Shown one piece after another: positions 43,214 through 51,372 of a stretch of 61,713 bases of DNA. Each line of letters opens with the position of its first letter. The first letter of the stretch is position 1. Both the position numbers and the translations under genes were made by a program. Origin of the DNA: Lachnospiraceae bacterium 3-1 (GTDB taxonomy: Bacteria; Bacillota; Clostridia; Lachnospirales; Lachnospiraceae). The notes beneath the pieces were generated by a model, which saw only the letters and a list, made by a program, of their open reading frames with translations, was not told where the DNA came from and did no database searches. The DNA is taken from contig KE159575.1 of assembly GCA_000403255.2 (NCBI GenBank), positions 1-61,713 of the forward strand, in the 5' to 3' direction.

Positions 43214-44623
43214 ATGCCTGTAAACTCGTTTGAAGATTATCCGCTTACATGGAAGCCGAGCAAGGCCCTGTTAAAATTCCCGATGTATATATCCCTTTCA
43301 GAGCTTTTGGAAGAGGACATTTTAAGCGGGAGGCTTCCGCCCAAAACAAAGCTGCCGCCGCAGCGGGAATTAGCGGACTTTCTGGACGTGAATTTAAGTA
43401 CCATCACCCGCGCCTTTAAGCTGTGCGAAACAAAAGGCTTAATCTATGCGGCGGTGGGAAGCGGGACGTATGTTTCCCCCAATGCGGCCCTGCCGAATCC
43501 AGACACGCAGGAGGAAGCGGAGTACATAGACCTTGGCCCCATCAAGCCCTACTATCAGTTCAATTCCATTGTGGCCGATACCGCACGAGCAATCCTGCAA
43601 GGCCCGAAGTCGGAAAAGCTATTTGAGTTCAGCTTTACCTTGGGGACAGCCCACCATAAACAGGTCGCGCAGAAATGGCTTGCCGAGTTCCAGATCAACG
43701 CCGCTATGGAGGATATTATTTTAACGTCCGGTACACAAAACGCGCTGGCGATTGCGCTTCTTTCCCTGTTTCGGGCCGGAGATAAGATTGCCACTGATAC
43801 CTATACTTATTCCAATTTCATCACTCTTGCAAAGCAGCTTAATATCCAGTTGATACCGATAGAGGCCGACGGACAGGGTATGATGCCGGACGCGCTGGAA
43901 AAGCAGAGGAAGCTGCATGAAATAAAGGGGATTTATTTAATGCCCTCCTGCACAAATCCCACGGGGATCACCATGCCGTCAGAGCGCCGGAAAGCAATCA
44001 GCCAGATTATCAGCAGTCAGGACATGGTTCTGATTGAAGATGATACCTACGGCTTTATCGCGGACGATAAAATCCCGCCGATGGCAACCATGATCCCCGT
44101 GCACACCATTTACCTGCACGGAATTTCAAAATCCCTGTCTGCCGGGCTGCGGATCGCTTATCTGGTGTTTCCGCACCGCTTCCAGAAAACCTTTTTGAAT
44201 ACGGCCAATAACATTAACCTGAAAATCCCGCTGCTCAACGCGGAGATTGCAAGTGAGCTGATTGCAGGCGGGGCCGCGCGGGAGATCATCGACAAGAAGT
44301 GTATGCTGTCAGAGGAACGGGGCCGCCTGTATACCAGATACTTTCCAGAACAGCCGCCAACGAATCCGTACAGCTTCTTTAGGTGGCTTCCGCTCCCCGC
44401 AGGCTGCAACGGCTACAACTTTGAAGTGCAGGCAAAAAATCACGGCGTAAAGGTATTGTGTTCAGACCGTTTTGCGGTGGGGAATACCGCCCAATTCGCC
44501 GCGATCCGGCTGGCTACCTGCTCCCCCCGGACAATGGCCGATCTGGAAAACGGTTTGCAGATTATTCAAACGCTTATAAAGGAAAATCAGACGGTGATCC
44601 AGCGGGAGGAATTTATCATTTGA
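43214..44623 (+). CDS. MocR-type regulator (GntR HTH fused to aminotransferase domain)
   Basis: A 469-residue regulator. The N-terminal winged HTH of the GntR type has GRLPPKTKLPPQRELADFLD followed by STITRAFKLCETKGLIYA. A fold-type I aminotransferase domain follows, with ILTSGTQNALAIALL, MPSCTNPTGITMP, LIEDDTYGFIADD and the PLP-binding HGISKSLSAGLRIAY. MocR proteins use PLP as effector and usually control amino-acid or vitamin B6 genes. It is divergent from the aminotransferase/MATE/ECF operon, its likely target. AAGGAGG precedes the ATG. Confidence 0.92.
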   Translation: MPVNSFEDYPLTWKPSKALLKFPMYISLSELLEEDILSGRLPPKTKLPPQRELADFLDVNLSTITRAFKLCETKGLIYAAVGSGTYVSPNAALPNPDTQEEAEYIDLGPIKPYYQFNSIVADTARAILQGPKSEKLFEFSFTLGTAHHKQVAQKWLAEFQINAAMEDIILTSGTQNALAIALLSLFRAGDKIATDTYTYSNFITLAKQLNIQLIPIEADGQGMMPDALEKQRKLHEIKGIYLMPSCTNPTGITMPSERRKAISQIISSQDMVLIEDDTYGFIADDKIPPMATMIPVHTIYLHGISKSLSAGLRIAYLVFPHRFQKTFLNTANNINLKIPLLNAEIASELIAGGAAREIIDKKCMLSEERGRLYTRYFPEQPPTNPYSFFRWLPLPAGCNGYNFEVQAKNHGVKVLCSDRFAVGNTAQFAAIRLATCSPRTMADLENGLQIIQTLIKENQTVIQREEFII

Positions 44624-44722
44624 GTTGACACGACAACAGGAATTATAAACTGTAATAAAAGTGCATATTACGTCATTCCCCGCGCATAGTATGAACTATA
44701 CAATGTAAAGGGGTGAAATGAT

Positions 44723-45047
44723 ATGGCGAAAGGAACAGAATATCCCGGTTTTGAAACGCTTGGAGCGGACATCAAAGAAGCGCGGAAAGCATTGGGATTG
44801 TCCCGCAGGGCATTGGCTGAACAAGTCAGTATTGATCCCCGGTATCTTGCAAATATAGAAAACAGCGGCGATCTTCCCAGCGTCCCGGTACTTTATGAGC
44901 TGGCGAGGATATGCAAGCTCCCCATTGAACGCTACTTCCACCCGGAAGCAGAGCCAGAGGGTCGGCCACAAATTAAAGCTGTGTCCCGAACCGTATTTGC
45001 CGATTATCGAGGGAGCCATTGACGGAGCTATCAAAATCAAAGAGTAG
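44723..45047 (+). pseudogene. XRE-family regulator of the mobilisation module, C-terminally frameshifted
   Basis: The HTH is intact: KEARKALGLSRRALAEQVSI, DPRYLANIENSGDLPSVPVL. The original frame ends at 45022 after a non-family tail. The family C-terminus (LKLCPEPYLPIIEGAIDGAI then KIKE) is present in another frame ending at 45047, so bases were lost near 44960. The DNA-binding domain may still work. An ATAGT-atga-ACTAT dyad in the promoter region (about 44687-44700) is a possible operator. Confidence 0.65.
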
Positions 45048-45093
45048 AGGACGTGAAAAGCGTTCTCTATTTTTTGTGCTTTTATCGCTTCCA

Positions 45094-45118
45094 GCCCGCA
45101 TTTGGCGGGCATTTTTTT
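45094..45118 (+). terminator. Intrinsic terminator before oriT
   Basis: GCCCGC pairs with GCGGGC across a 5-nt loop, followed by seven T. It separates the XRE gene from the mobilisation genes. Confidence 0.88.
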
Positions 45119-45149
45119 GTGGCGGAAACGCCTTATAGACGTAGAAACG

Positions 45150-45240
45150 GTAACGTAGCAAGCATAGGGAGTGTAGCCACACTCCCGGTAAACGGCCCCG
45201 TCCGTTTCTGCTTGTTGGGGAAATCCCCACACCCCTGTGA
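45150..45240. other. oriT: Candidate origin of transfer (oriT)
   Basis: A perfect dyad GGGAGTGT-AGCC-ACACTCCC (45167-45186) is followed by GGTAAACGGCCCCG, directly upstream of mobC and the relaxase gene. An inverted repeat next to a conserved nick-like stretch, beside MOBP genes, is the usual oriT layout. The nick position is not known. Confidence 0.65.
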
Positions 45241-45261
45241 AAGAAAGGACGGTGAAACATC

Positions 45262-45591
45262 GTGGCAAACCGGAAACGGCCTATTGTGCTGCGCGTCCCA
45301 GTGACAACAGAAGAACGGGAATTGATTGAAAAGAAGATGGCACAGCTCCACACGAAAAACTTTTCGGCCTACGCCCGGAAAATGCTGATTGACGGTTACA
45401 TCATCAACGTAGACCACAGTGACATTCGGACACAGACCGCAGAGCTGCAAAAGATTGGCGTCAACGTCAACCAGATTGCGAAGCGGATCAACTCCACGGG
45501 TACGGTATACGCGCAGGACGTGGAGGACATAAAGGGGGCGCTGGCGGAAATATGGCAATTACAAAGATATGGCCTATTAAAAGCACGTTGA
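45262..45591 (+). CDS. mobC: MobC-like relaxosome accessory protein
   Basis: A 109-residue protein with a ribbon-helix-helix-like N-terminus (KRPIVLRVPVTTEERELIEK) and the MobC pattern GVNVNQIAKRINSTGTVYAQ. It assists the relaxase in opening oriT. The GTG start has a GGACGGTG purine stretch upstream. Its 3' end overlaps the relaxase start by 40 bp, so translation is coupled. Confidence 0.87.
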   Translation: MANRKRPIVLRVPVTTEERELIEKKMAQLHTKNFSAYARKMLIDGYIINVDHSDIRTQTAELQKIGVNVNQIAKRINSTGTVYAQDVEDIKGALAEIWQLQRYGLLKAR

Positions 45592-46880
45592 AAAAGGCCC
45601 TCGACTACATTGAGAACCCGGACAAGACGGACGACAAGCTGCTGGTGTCCTCTTTCGCCTGTGCTTACGAAACAGCGGATATTGAATTTGAAATGCTGCT
45701 GTCACAGGCCATTCAAAAAGGCAACAATCTGGCCCACCATCTTGTGCAGGCATTTGAGCCGGGGGAAACCACGCCGGAACAGGCCCATGAGATTGGGCGG
45801 CAGCTTGCCGATGAAGTGCTGCAAGGGAAATACCCCTATGTCCTGACAACGCATATTGACAAGGGACATATTCACAATCACATTGTTTTCTGCGCTGTGG
45901 ATATGGTGAACCAGCGGAAATATATTTCCAACAAACAGAGCTATGCCTTTATCCGGCGAACCAATGACAGGCTGTGCAAGGAAAACGGCTTGTCCGTTGT
46001 GAAGCCGGGCCGGGATAAGGGCAAGACTTACGCCGAGTGGGACGCCCAGCGCAAAGGAACGAGCTGGAAAGCAAAGTTGAAAGCTGTCATGGATTCCGTC
46101 ATTCCGCTGTCCTCTGATTTTGACGACTTCCTGCGGCGCATGGAGGCGCAGGGCTATGAGATTAAGCGCGGAAAATATATCTCATTCCGGGCGCAGGGAC
46201 AGGAACGGTTTACCCGCTGCAAAACCTTGGGGGAAGCCTACACCGAGGATGCCATAACCGAGCGGATCAAAGGCAGGCCCGTACTTCATAAGCCGAAGCA
46301 GGCGCAGGGCATTTCTCTCCTGATTGACATTCAGAACAGTATTAAGGCCCAGCAGTCGGCAGGCTATGAACGGTGGGCGAAGCTCCACAATCTCAAACAG
46401 GCCGCTAAGACATTGAACTTTATCACGGAACACAAGATTGATACTTACGCCGATCTGGAAAGCAGGGTTTCCGAGATTGCCGCCGCGAATGAAAAAGCTG
46501 CCGCCGCACTGAAAACCGTGGAACAACGCCTTGCGGATATGGCGGTGTTGATTAAGAACGTCACCACCTACAAACAGACGCGGCCTATTGCAGCGCAGTA
46601 CCGCAGGGCAAAGGATAAGGACAGTTTCCGTCAGGAACACGAAAGCAGCCTGATTTTGTATGAAGCGGCGGTGCAGGCCTTAAAGGAAACCGGTGTGACG
46701 AAGCTCCCCAATCTGGCGGCGCTCAAAACCGAATACACACGGTTGTCCGGGGAAAAAGAACGGCTATATGAGAAGTACGGCGAAGTGAAAAAGGAGCTGA
46801 AAGAATACGGGATCATCAAGCAGAATGTGGACGGCATTTTGCGGGTGACGCCAGAAAAGGAAAGGACGCAAGAACTATGA
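45552..46880 (+). CDS. MOBP-type relaxase/mobilisation nuclease
   Basis: A 442-residue relaxase. The N-terminal VirD2-like domain has MAITKIWPIKSTLKKALDYI, NLAHHLVQAFEPGETTPEQA and the metal-binding histidine triad HIDKGHIHNHIVF; a tyrosine near the start (LDYIENPDKT) is the nicking candidate. The C-terminal half is helical and coiled (AAANEKAAAALKTVEQRLAD). It nicks oriT and pilots the strand to the coupling protein. It ends in ATGA overlap with a truncated cysteine-rich gene. Confidence 0.92.
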   Translation: MAITKIWPIKSTLKKALDYIENPDKTDDKLLVSSFACAYETADIEFEMLLSQAIQKGNNLAHHLVQAFEPGETTPEQAHEIGRQLADEVLQGKYPYVLTTHIDKGHIHNHIVFCAVDMVNQRKYISNKQSYAFIRRTNDRLCKENGLSVVKPGRDKGKTYAEWDAQRKGTSWKAKLKAVMDSVIPLSSDFDDFLRRMEAQGYEIKRGKYISFRAQGQERFTRCKTLGEAYTEDAITERIKGRPVLHKPKQAQGISLLIDIQNSIKAQQSAGYERWAKLHNLKQAAKTLNFITEHKIDTYADLESRVSEIAAANEKAAAALKTVEQRLADMAVLIKNVTTYKQTRPIAAQYRRAKDKDSFRQEHESSLILYEAAVQALKETGVTKLPNLAALKTEYTRLSGEKERLYEKYGEVKKELKEYGIIKQNVDGILRVTPEKERTQEL

Positions 46881-46938
46881 GTATTCCGAAAATGAATTAC
46901 CCGCAGTACCGCAAGGCCCGAAAGCTGGTGCGGAAGTG
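46877..46938 (+). pseudogene. Cysteine-rich VLP protein, 5' fragment
   Basis: MSIPKMNYPQYRKARKLVRK matches the start of the small cysteine-rich VLP proteins that follow relaxase genes in Tn1549-like elements. After KLVRKW the sequence becomes the reverse complement of a DUF6674-type gene. The breakpoint is at about 46938. Confidence 0.6.
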
Positions 46939-47217
46939 GCCTAACTGTTCCTTTGCCTGCTCCACCTTGTTCTGTATGGCCGCGACGCCCTTTTTGAGCG
47001 CCGCCCGGATTCCCTTATCCTGAATCCGGTCAAGCTGCCCCTGCACGGTTTTCAGCTCGGACAGCACCGCCGCATACTGTTTTTCCATCTGGTTTAATTG
47101 AGCCACAAGGGAGGAAAAGTCGGCGGCTTCCTGTTTCTGGCCGTTTTCGTTCAGCGCCCGGAAAAACTCTTTCAAATGTTCCTGTTCCCCGATGGGGACG
47201 GTAAGCGTTTCGTTCAT
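46938..47217 (-). pseudogene. DUF6674-like protein, 3' truncated
   Basis: MNETLTVPIGEQEHLKEFFR, EAADFSSLVAQLNQMEKQYA and a coiled coil (VAAIQNKVEQAKEQLGHF) resemble the N-terminal part of DUF6674 proteins of ICEs. After GHFRT the frame reads antisense into the truncated VLP gene and ends at 46897. AAAGGAGG precedes the ATG. The orientation is opposite to the relaxase, so an inversion or deletion joined two ICE parts. Confidence 0.55.
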
Positions 47218-47361
47218 CAATCAGCCTCCTTTCGCTTATGCGCCGGTGACTGTCAATGACGGTGTTAAAATGTAAGAAAAAGGCGTTTAAATTTTGTAGG
47301 TTTTTGGATGTATTGTAAAATATGATACACTCTTATAAAAACATTATAGGAGTAAATAAAG

Positions 47362-48594
47362 ATGAAAGGAAACTTATGGATGGAAATTAGAAATGAACGA
47401 AAGAAAGGACTTAGTTATACTGAAATAGCCAGAAAACATCACATTGATCCAAGAACAGCTAAGAAATATGCTGAATCAGATACCAAACCAGTATATACGC
47501 TTACTGCTCCCAAACCTTCAAAGCTTGATCCATACAAGCATTTAATAGATATGTGGATGGAAGAAGCTCCCTACAGCGCAGTACGCATTCATGAAAAACT
47601 AATGGAACAGGGATGTGACTGTAAATATACAATTGTACGGCAGTATGTTGCAACAAGAAAAGCGGACTTAAATGAGAAGGCTACAGTAAGATTTGAAACC
47701 ATGCCTGGTTTGCAGGGGCAGGTTGACTGGGGATTCTTTGAAAATTACAAGGTGCTGGAGAATGGAGAATATAAGAAATTATACTGCTTTCTTATGATAC
47801 TTGGATACTCTCGGATGAGATATATAGAGTTTGTCACGGACATGAGTGCAACAACACTTATTAAATGCCACATTAATGCATTCAGATACTTTGGTGGATA
47901 TCCTGAAGAAATTCTGTATGACAACATGAAGCAGGTTGTTGTAAAAAGGATGATGAAACAATCTGAAAGTGAATTAAATAAACAGTTTGAAGATTTTGCC
48001 GGATTTTACGGTTATAAACCTATATTGTGTCGCCCATACAGAGGTCAGACAAAAGGTAAAGTTGAACGAACCGTAAGATATGTAAGAGAAAACTTTATGG
48101 TGGGAGTTAAATATAACTCATTGGAACATTTAAACAGTCAGGCACATGCATGGTGTAATAAAATAAATGCCAAAGTCCATGGCACTACAAATGAACGTCC
48201 TATTGATAGGCTGCCAGTGGAAAATCTTCAGCCATTAAAAAGGGAATACATTATGGATAAGATAAATTTAAGAAGAGTTGAAAAAGACTGCCTCATCAGC
48301 TATGCCGACAACAAATATTCTGTTCCAGCAGAATGCGTTGGCAGGGATGTGACAGTCATTGTCCTCGACCATATGTTAGCAGCATACTTCGAGGGTAAAC
48401 AAATAGCTTTACATAAGTTATCTTATAGCAAAAACACCTTCAATGTCAACAAAGAACACTATAAATCCATGATTGTTAAATCAGGTTTTGATGTTGAAAA
48501 CACGCTGCTTAATAATCCTGATTTGATGGATTTAAGTATACCTGATCATTCCCTAAAAAAATATGATGAGCTGATGGGAGGTGCAACACTATGA
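47362..48594 (+). CDS. istA: IS21 transposase
   Basis: A 410-residue transposase with an N-terminal HTH (LSYTEIARKHHIDPRTAKKY) and rve integrase core: GLQGQVDWGFFENYKVL (first Asp), EILYDNMKQVVVKRMM (second Asp) and CRPYRGQTKGKVERTVRYVR (Glu). GGAG lies seven to ten bases before the ATG at 47362. The stop overlaps the istB start (ATGA). Complete length. Confidence 0.95.
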   Translation: MKGNLWMEIRNERKKGLSYTEIARKHHIDPRTAKKYAESDTKPVYTLTAPKPSKLDPYKHLIDMWMEEAPYSAVRIHEKLMEQGCDCKYTIVRQYVATRKADLNEKATVRFETMPGLQGQVDWGFFENYKVLENGEYKKLYCFLMILGYSRMRYIEFVTDMSATTLIKCHINAFRYFGGYPEEILYDNMKQVVVKRMMKQSESELNKQFEDFAGFYGYKPILCRPYRGQTKGKVERTVRYVRENFMVGVKYNSLEHLNSQAHAWCNKINAKVHGTTNERPIDRLPVENLQPLKREYIMDKINLRRVEKDCLISYADNKYSVPAECVGRDVTVIVLDHMLAAYFEGKQIALHKLSYSKNTFNVNKEHYKSMIVKSGFDVENTLLNNPDLMDLSIPDHSLKKYDELMGGATL

Positions 48595-49385
48595 GTGAAA
48601 CTGTATATGAAAGAATAAAGAAGAACCTTGAAATATTAAATATGAAAAACACTTCCCTGATTCTTGATAATTATCTTGAAAAAGCTATCCGCGATAAGAA
48701 AAACATTGTTGAAATTTTGGATTATTTACTGGCCGAGGAAGCAAAGACAAAGAAAAACAGGGCAGTTGAAAATCAGATTAAAATGTCAGGTTTTCCTTAC
48801 AGAAAAACTTTGGAACAGTTTGATTTTGATTTCCAGCCAAGCATAAACAGGGAACAAATCATGGAACTAGCCACAATGCGTTTTGTTGAAAATAAAGAAA
48901 ATGTAGTGTTCTTAGGAACGCCTGGAGTTGGCAAGACACACTTAGCTGTTGCAATAGGAATGATAGCTGCCCAGCATAGATATTCAACATATTATATCAA
49001 CTGTCATAATCTCATAGCGCAGTTAAATAAGGCCCATTATGAAAACCGGCTTCAGGAAAGATTGAAAAACTATGCCAAGTATAAGGTTTTGATTATTGAT
49101 GAAATTGGGTATCTGCCAATGGATATACAGGGAGCAAATCTGTTTTTTCAGTTAATAGCTAAAAGATATGAAAAAAATTCGACTGTCTTTACATCAAACA
49201 AGGCTTTTTCCTCATGGAATGAGGTGTTTTCTGATATAACAATAGCCTCTGCAATCTTAGACAGGATACTTCACCATTGTCAGGTGATTAGTATAAAGGG
49301 TGAAAGCTATCGACTAAAAGAACGGAAGGAGATGATGTCTAATACAAACACTGTTGTAAATACATTGTTTGAATCTGGCAGTTAA
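48591..49385 (+). CDS. istB: IS21 transposition helper ATPase
   Basis: A 264-residue AAA+ helper: Walker A FLGTPGVGKTHLAVAIG (about residues 104-120), Walker B VLIIDEIGYLPMD, sensor region NSTVFTSNKAFSSWNEVF. It regulates target choice by IstA. Complete and in frame, so the IS may be active. Confidence 0.95.
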   Translation: MSETVYERIKKNLEILNMKNTSLILDNYLEKAIRDKKNIVEILDYLLAEEAKTKKNRAVENQIKMSGFPYRKTLEQFDFDFQPSINREQIMELATMRFVENKENVVFLGTPGVGKTHLAVAIGMIAAQHRYSTYYINCHNLIAQLNKAHYENRLQERLKNYAKYKVLIIDEIGYLPMDIQGANLFFQLIAKRYEKNSTVFTSNKAFSSWNEVFSDITIASAILDRILHHCQVISIKGESYRLKERKEMMSNTNTVVNTLFESGS

Positions 49386-49449
49386 TTTTTTGCCTAAAAA
49401 ATGCAAAATTTAAACGCCAAAAAATTACAAAATCAGAATGTCATTGACA

Positions 49450-49567
49450 GCACAATCCCGCCGCCTGCGGCCACGGATAAGACAGAGTACACAAGCTGCC
49501 TTGCCGATAACCCCAGCACCACCGACTCCTTGTAGTTGTCAATGTTTTTGTTGATTTCGATTACCAC
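49450..49567 (-). pseudogene. PrgI-family T4SS protein, 5' fragment cut by IS21
   Basis: Starting at a GTG (49565-49567) behind GGAGGGGGAG, the frame gives VVIEINKNIDNYKESVVLGL and SARQLVYSVLSVAAGGGIV, the N-terminus and first membrane segment of PrgI proteins. The sequence then runs into the IS21 end. PrgI normally precedes virB4, which is missing on the other side. Confidence 0.75.
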
Positions 49568-49569
49568 TG

Positions 49570-50172
49570 CTATCTCCCCCTCCCGTTTTTCTCCGGCTCC
49601 TGCCGTCCGGTTTTCTGCTCCTTTTCCATATCTGCAAATTTCATTTCATCCCCGGATGTGATATTGACATACTCCCCGATAATACAGAGCGCCTCCCCAT
49701 AACTGTGCGAGGAACAGACACGCTCTTTCATTTCCTCCGCCTGTTCTTTCATCCCATGCTCCCTTAAAGTGCCTGCGGCAATCCCCGCCAGGTTGAAGAT
49801 GTTGCCATTCTCTCCAATCAGGGCACAGTCCGGCTTTTCCACGGATTCTTTCCTAAAGCCTCCCAGACGGTTCGGCACATAGTCAGACAGCCATGTGCCG
49901 CCAAAGGTGTCATGTGTCTGTAACCGCCATATGGCAAGTTTGCCCATAGCCAGCTTTACATCCTCAAAAGGATATAAAATACAGGCCAGCCCGTCATGCT
50001 CAAAGACGGATACCTCCGTAAACTCCGTCCCCTCCAGTAAAATCCCATCCTCCGTAAGCATCTGGTTGATACCGTCCACCCACTCTTTCGGATCGCCCCC
50101 GCATCCCTGCAGGATAAGCCCCTCTTTATCCTCCATCCTGCGTAAATCTTCCGCTGTAATGTTTTTGATATT
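49570..50172 (-). CDS. Conserved ICE protein, function unknown
   Basis: A 200-residue soluble protein (LNIKNITAEDLRRMEDKEGL, LILQGCGGDPKEWVDGINQM, WRLQTHDTFGGTWLSDYVPN). The TTG start at 50170-50172 has AAAGGGG eight bases upstream; an ATG eight codons earlier has a weaker site. It lies between PrgI and other T4SS-linked genes and is probably co-transcribed. It ends two bases before the PrgI start. No domain recognised. Confidence 0.6.
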   Translation of the reverse strand, partial: NIKNITAEDLRRMEDKEGLILQGCGGDPKEWVDGINQMLTEDGILLEGTEFTEVSVFEHDGLACILYPFEDVKLAMGKLAIWRLQTHDTFGGTWLSDYVPNRLGGFRKESVEKPDCALIGENGNIFNLAGIAAGTLREHGMKEQAEEMKERVCSSHSYGEALCIIGEYVNITSGDEMKFADMEKEQKTGRQEPEKNGRGR

Positions 50173-50210
50173 CAATGAAATTTCCCCTTTCTCCATGTTT
50201 ATACTACCTG

Positions 50211-50903
50211 TTACCTTGCCTTATCCGGCTGCTCCCTGCCTTTTTCCGGCACCGGCCCATAGGAATTACCGCACCGCTGCATGATTTCGGCAAACTCACA
50301 GATATGGTATAGATGGTTTCCTACCTCTGTATGGTATTCCTCCACAAACCGACAGGCCTGCTCCCTCTTTTTCCCGCCCGGCTCCGTGATTACAATCTTC
50401 CCGCCGTCCGGAATACGGAACAGTTCTTTATAGTGCGAGTCAATAAAACGGATTCCCTTTCTGGCATCTGCCATGTGCCTGTCCAGATATTCCGAAACAT
50501 AGCAGTAACAGTAAAAGTTATAATCCCCCTGCACCGGGTTACAGCGTATCAAAAATGCGTGTTCTTCCGTATCCACACGGAAACCGGCCACGGTGCCTCT
50601 GTCTGTTCCAAAAAGGCTGTCCGGGTGTTCCCTCATATAGCCTGTCATGGCGGTGCGGTCCTGCAAAAGCCCATGCTCCCCGGAACGCAGGGTATTTACC
50701 ACCCCGTCCAGTTCTGCGCCGAACGAGTCTGTCCTGTAGCGTTTCCATCGGTCCGTCCATGTGGAAAAAAACTGTTTCCCACTGCTGCCAAAATCCCCCC
50801 GCAGATACCCGATATTCCCTGTCTGCCCGTCAAGCTGCATGCTCTGGGCATAGGTGTATTTCCTTTCTTCCTCCGTAAGCGACCTTATTTTTATTTCATT
50901 CAT
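50211..50903 (-). CDS. Conserved ICE protein (230 aa), function unknown
   Basis: A 230-residue protein, MNEIKIRSLTEEERKYTYAQ at the start, with a Cys/Tyr-rich stretch (CNPVQGDYNFYCYCYVSEYL) and a terminal CEFAEIMQRCGNSYGPVPEK. Similar genes accompany DUF4313 genes in Lachnospiraceae ICEs. Its ATG overlaps the DUF4313 stop by 4 bp. No membrane segment. Possibly an antirestriction or host-takeover factor, but this is unproven. Confidence 0.55.
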   Translation of the reverse strand: MNEIKIRSLTEEERKYTYAQSMQLDGQTGNIGYLRGDFGSSGKQFFSTWTDRWKRYRTDSFGAELDGVVNTLRSGEHGLLQDRTAMTGYMREHPDSLFGTDRGTVAGFRVDTEEHAFLIRCNPVQGDYNFYCYCYVSEYLDRHMADARKGIRFIDSHYKELFRIPDGGKIVITEPGGKKREQACRFVEEYHTEVGNHLYHICEFAEIMQRCGNSYGPVPEKGREQPDKAR

Positions 50904-51307
50904 AATGCCCTCCTTTCCTCCGGCACCCTGTCCGGCGTTATCCCCATCACTGTCCGTTCAAACAGTGCCATATCCTCCGGGGCTATTTCACGCAGTTTTT
51001 CCGGGTTAAACAGATACAGCGGATAAGAACAGAAACCGCTGCCGCCCATCAGCCCCGTAAACTCCCCAAGCCCATGTTTCTCAATGAAACCCTCCAGTTC
51101 TGGGCAATTATTGGTGTCCACATACCCGCAGTAGTCCGGGCATGGCGCACTGATATTGACCGTCAAATCCGCAAAGTGTTCCGGGTATTCCCCATCCACC
51201 TGAACCAGACCGATATACATCCTGTCATTATCCCTGTAAGCATTGATTTCCAGTTCCAGCTTAACCTTCCCCGAAAAACGGCTCTCCATTTCCAACTGTT
51301 TATTCAT
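50900..51307 (-). CDS. DUF4313 family protein
   Basis: A 135-residue protein: GKVKLELEINAYRDNDRMYI, VDTNNCPELEGFIEKHGLGE and YPLYLFNPEKLREIAPED. This fits DUF4313, found between VirB6 and PrgI genes of Tn1549-like elements. GAGAGAGATG lies upstream. A GGACATCC dyad (51340-51358) lies in the gap before it. Confidence 0.7.
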   Translation of the reverse strand: MNKQLEMESRFSGKVKLELEINAYRDNDRMYIGLVQVDGEYPEHFADLTVNISAPCPDYCGYVDTNNCPELEGFIEKHGLGEFTGLMGGSGFCSYPLYLFNPEKLREIAPEDMALFERTVMGITPDRVPEERRAL

Positions 51308-51339
51308 CTCTCTCCACTCCGTTCCGGTCCGTGCTAAAC

Positions 51340-51358
51340 GGACATCCCCCGGATGTCC
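51340..51358. repeat. GGACATCC-N3-GGATGTCC palindrome
   Basis: Perfect 8-bp dyad, 14 bp after the stop of the VirB6-like gene on the minus strand. Its core resembles the TCTGGACA dyads at 3292 and 5287, which also follow stop codons of ICE genes. Confidence 0.7.
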
Positions 51359-51372
51359 AGCACCCCCTCACT

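Larger units (their letters stand above)
47251..49449. mobile_element. IS21-family insertion sequence
   Basis: Ends TGTCAATGAC (47251) and GTCATTGACA (49440-49449) are inverted, with further similarity inside (GGCGTTTAAATTTTG). It contains complete istA and istB. The flanks (GGTGAC left, GCACAA right) show no target duplication, so the flanking DNA has been rearranged since insertion. Confidence 0.9.

Noticed and set aside
37201-44623. Histidine biosynthesis locus
   Set aside because: Only a HisC-like enzyme is present. No other his gene is found, and the neighbours are exporters and regulators.
47240-49460. Target-site duplication around IS21
   Set aside because: GGTGAC on the left and GCACAA on the right do not match at any usual length. 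The flanks are not the original ones.
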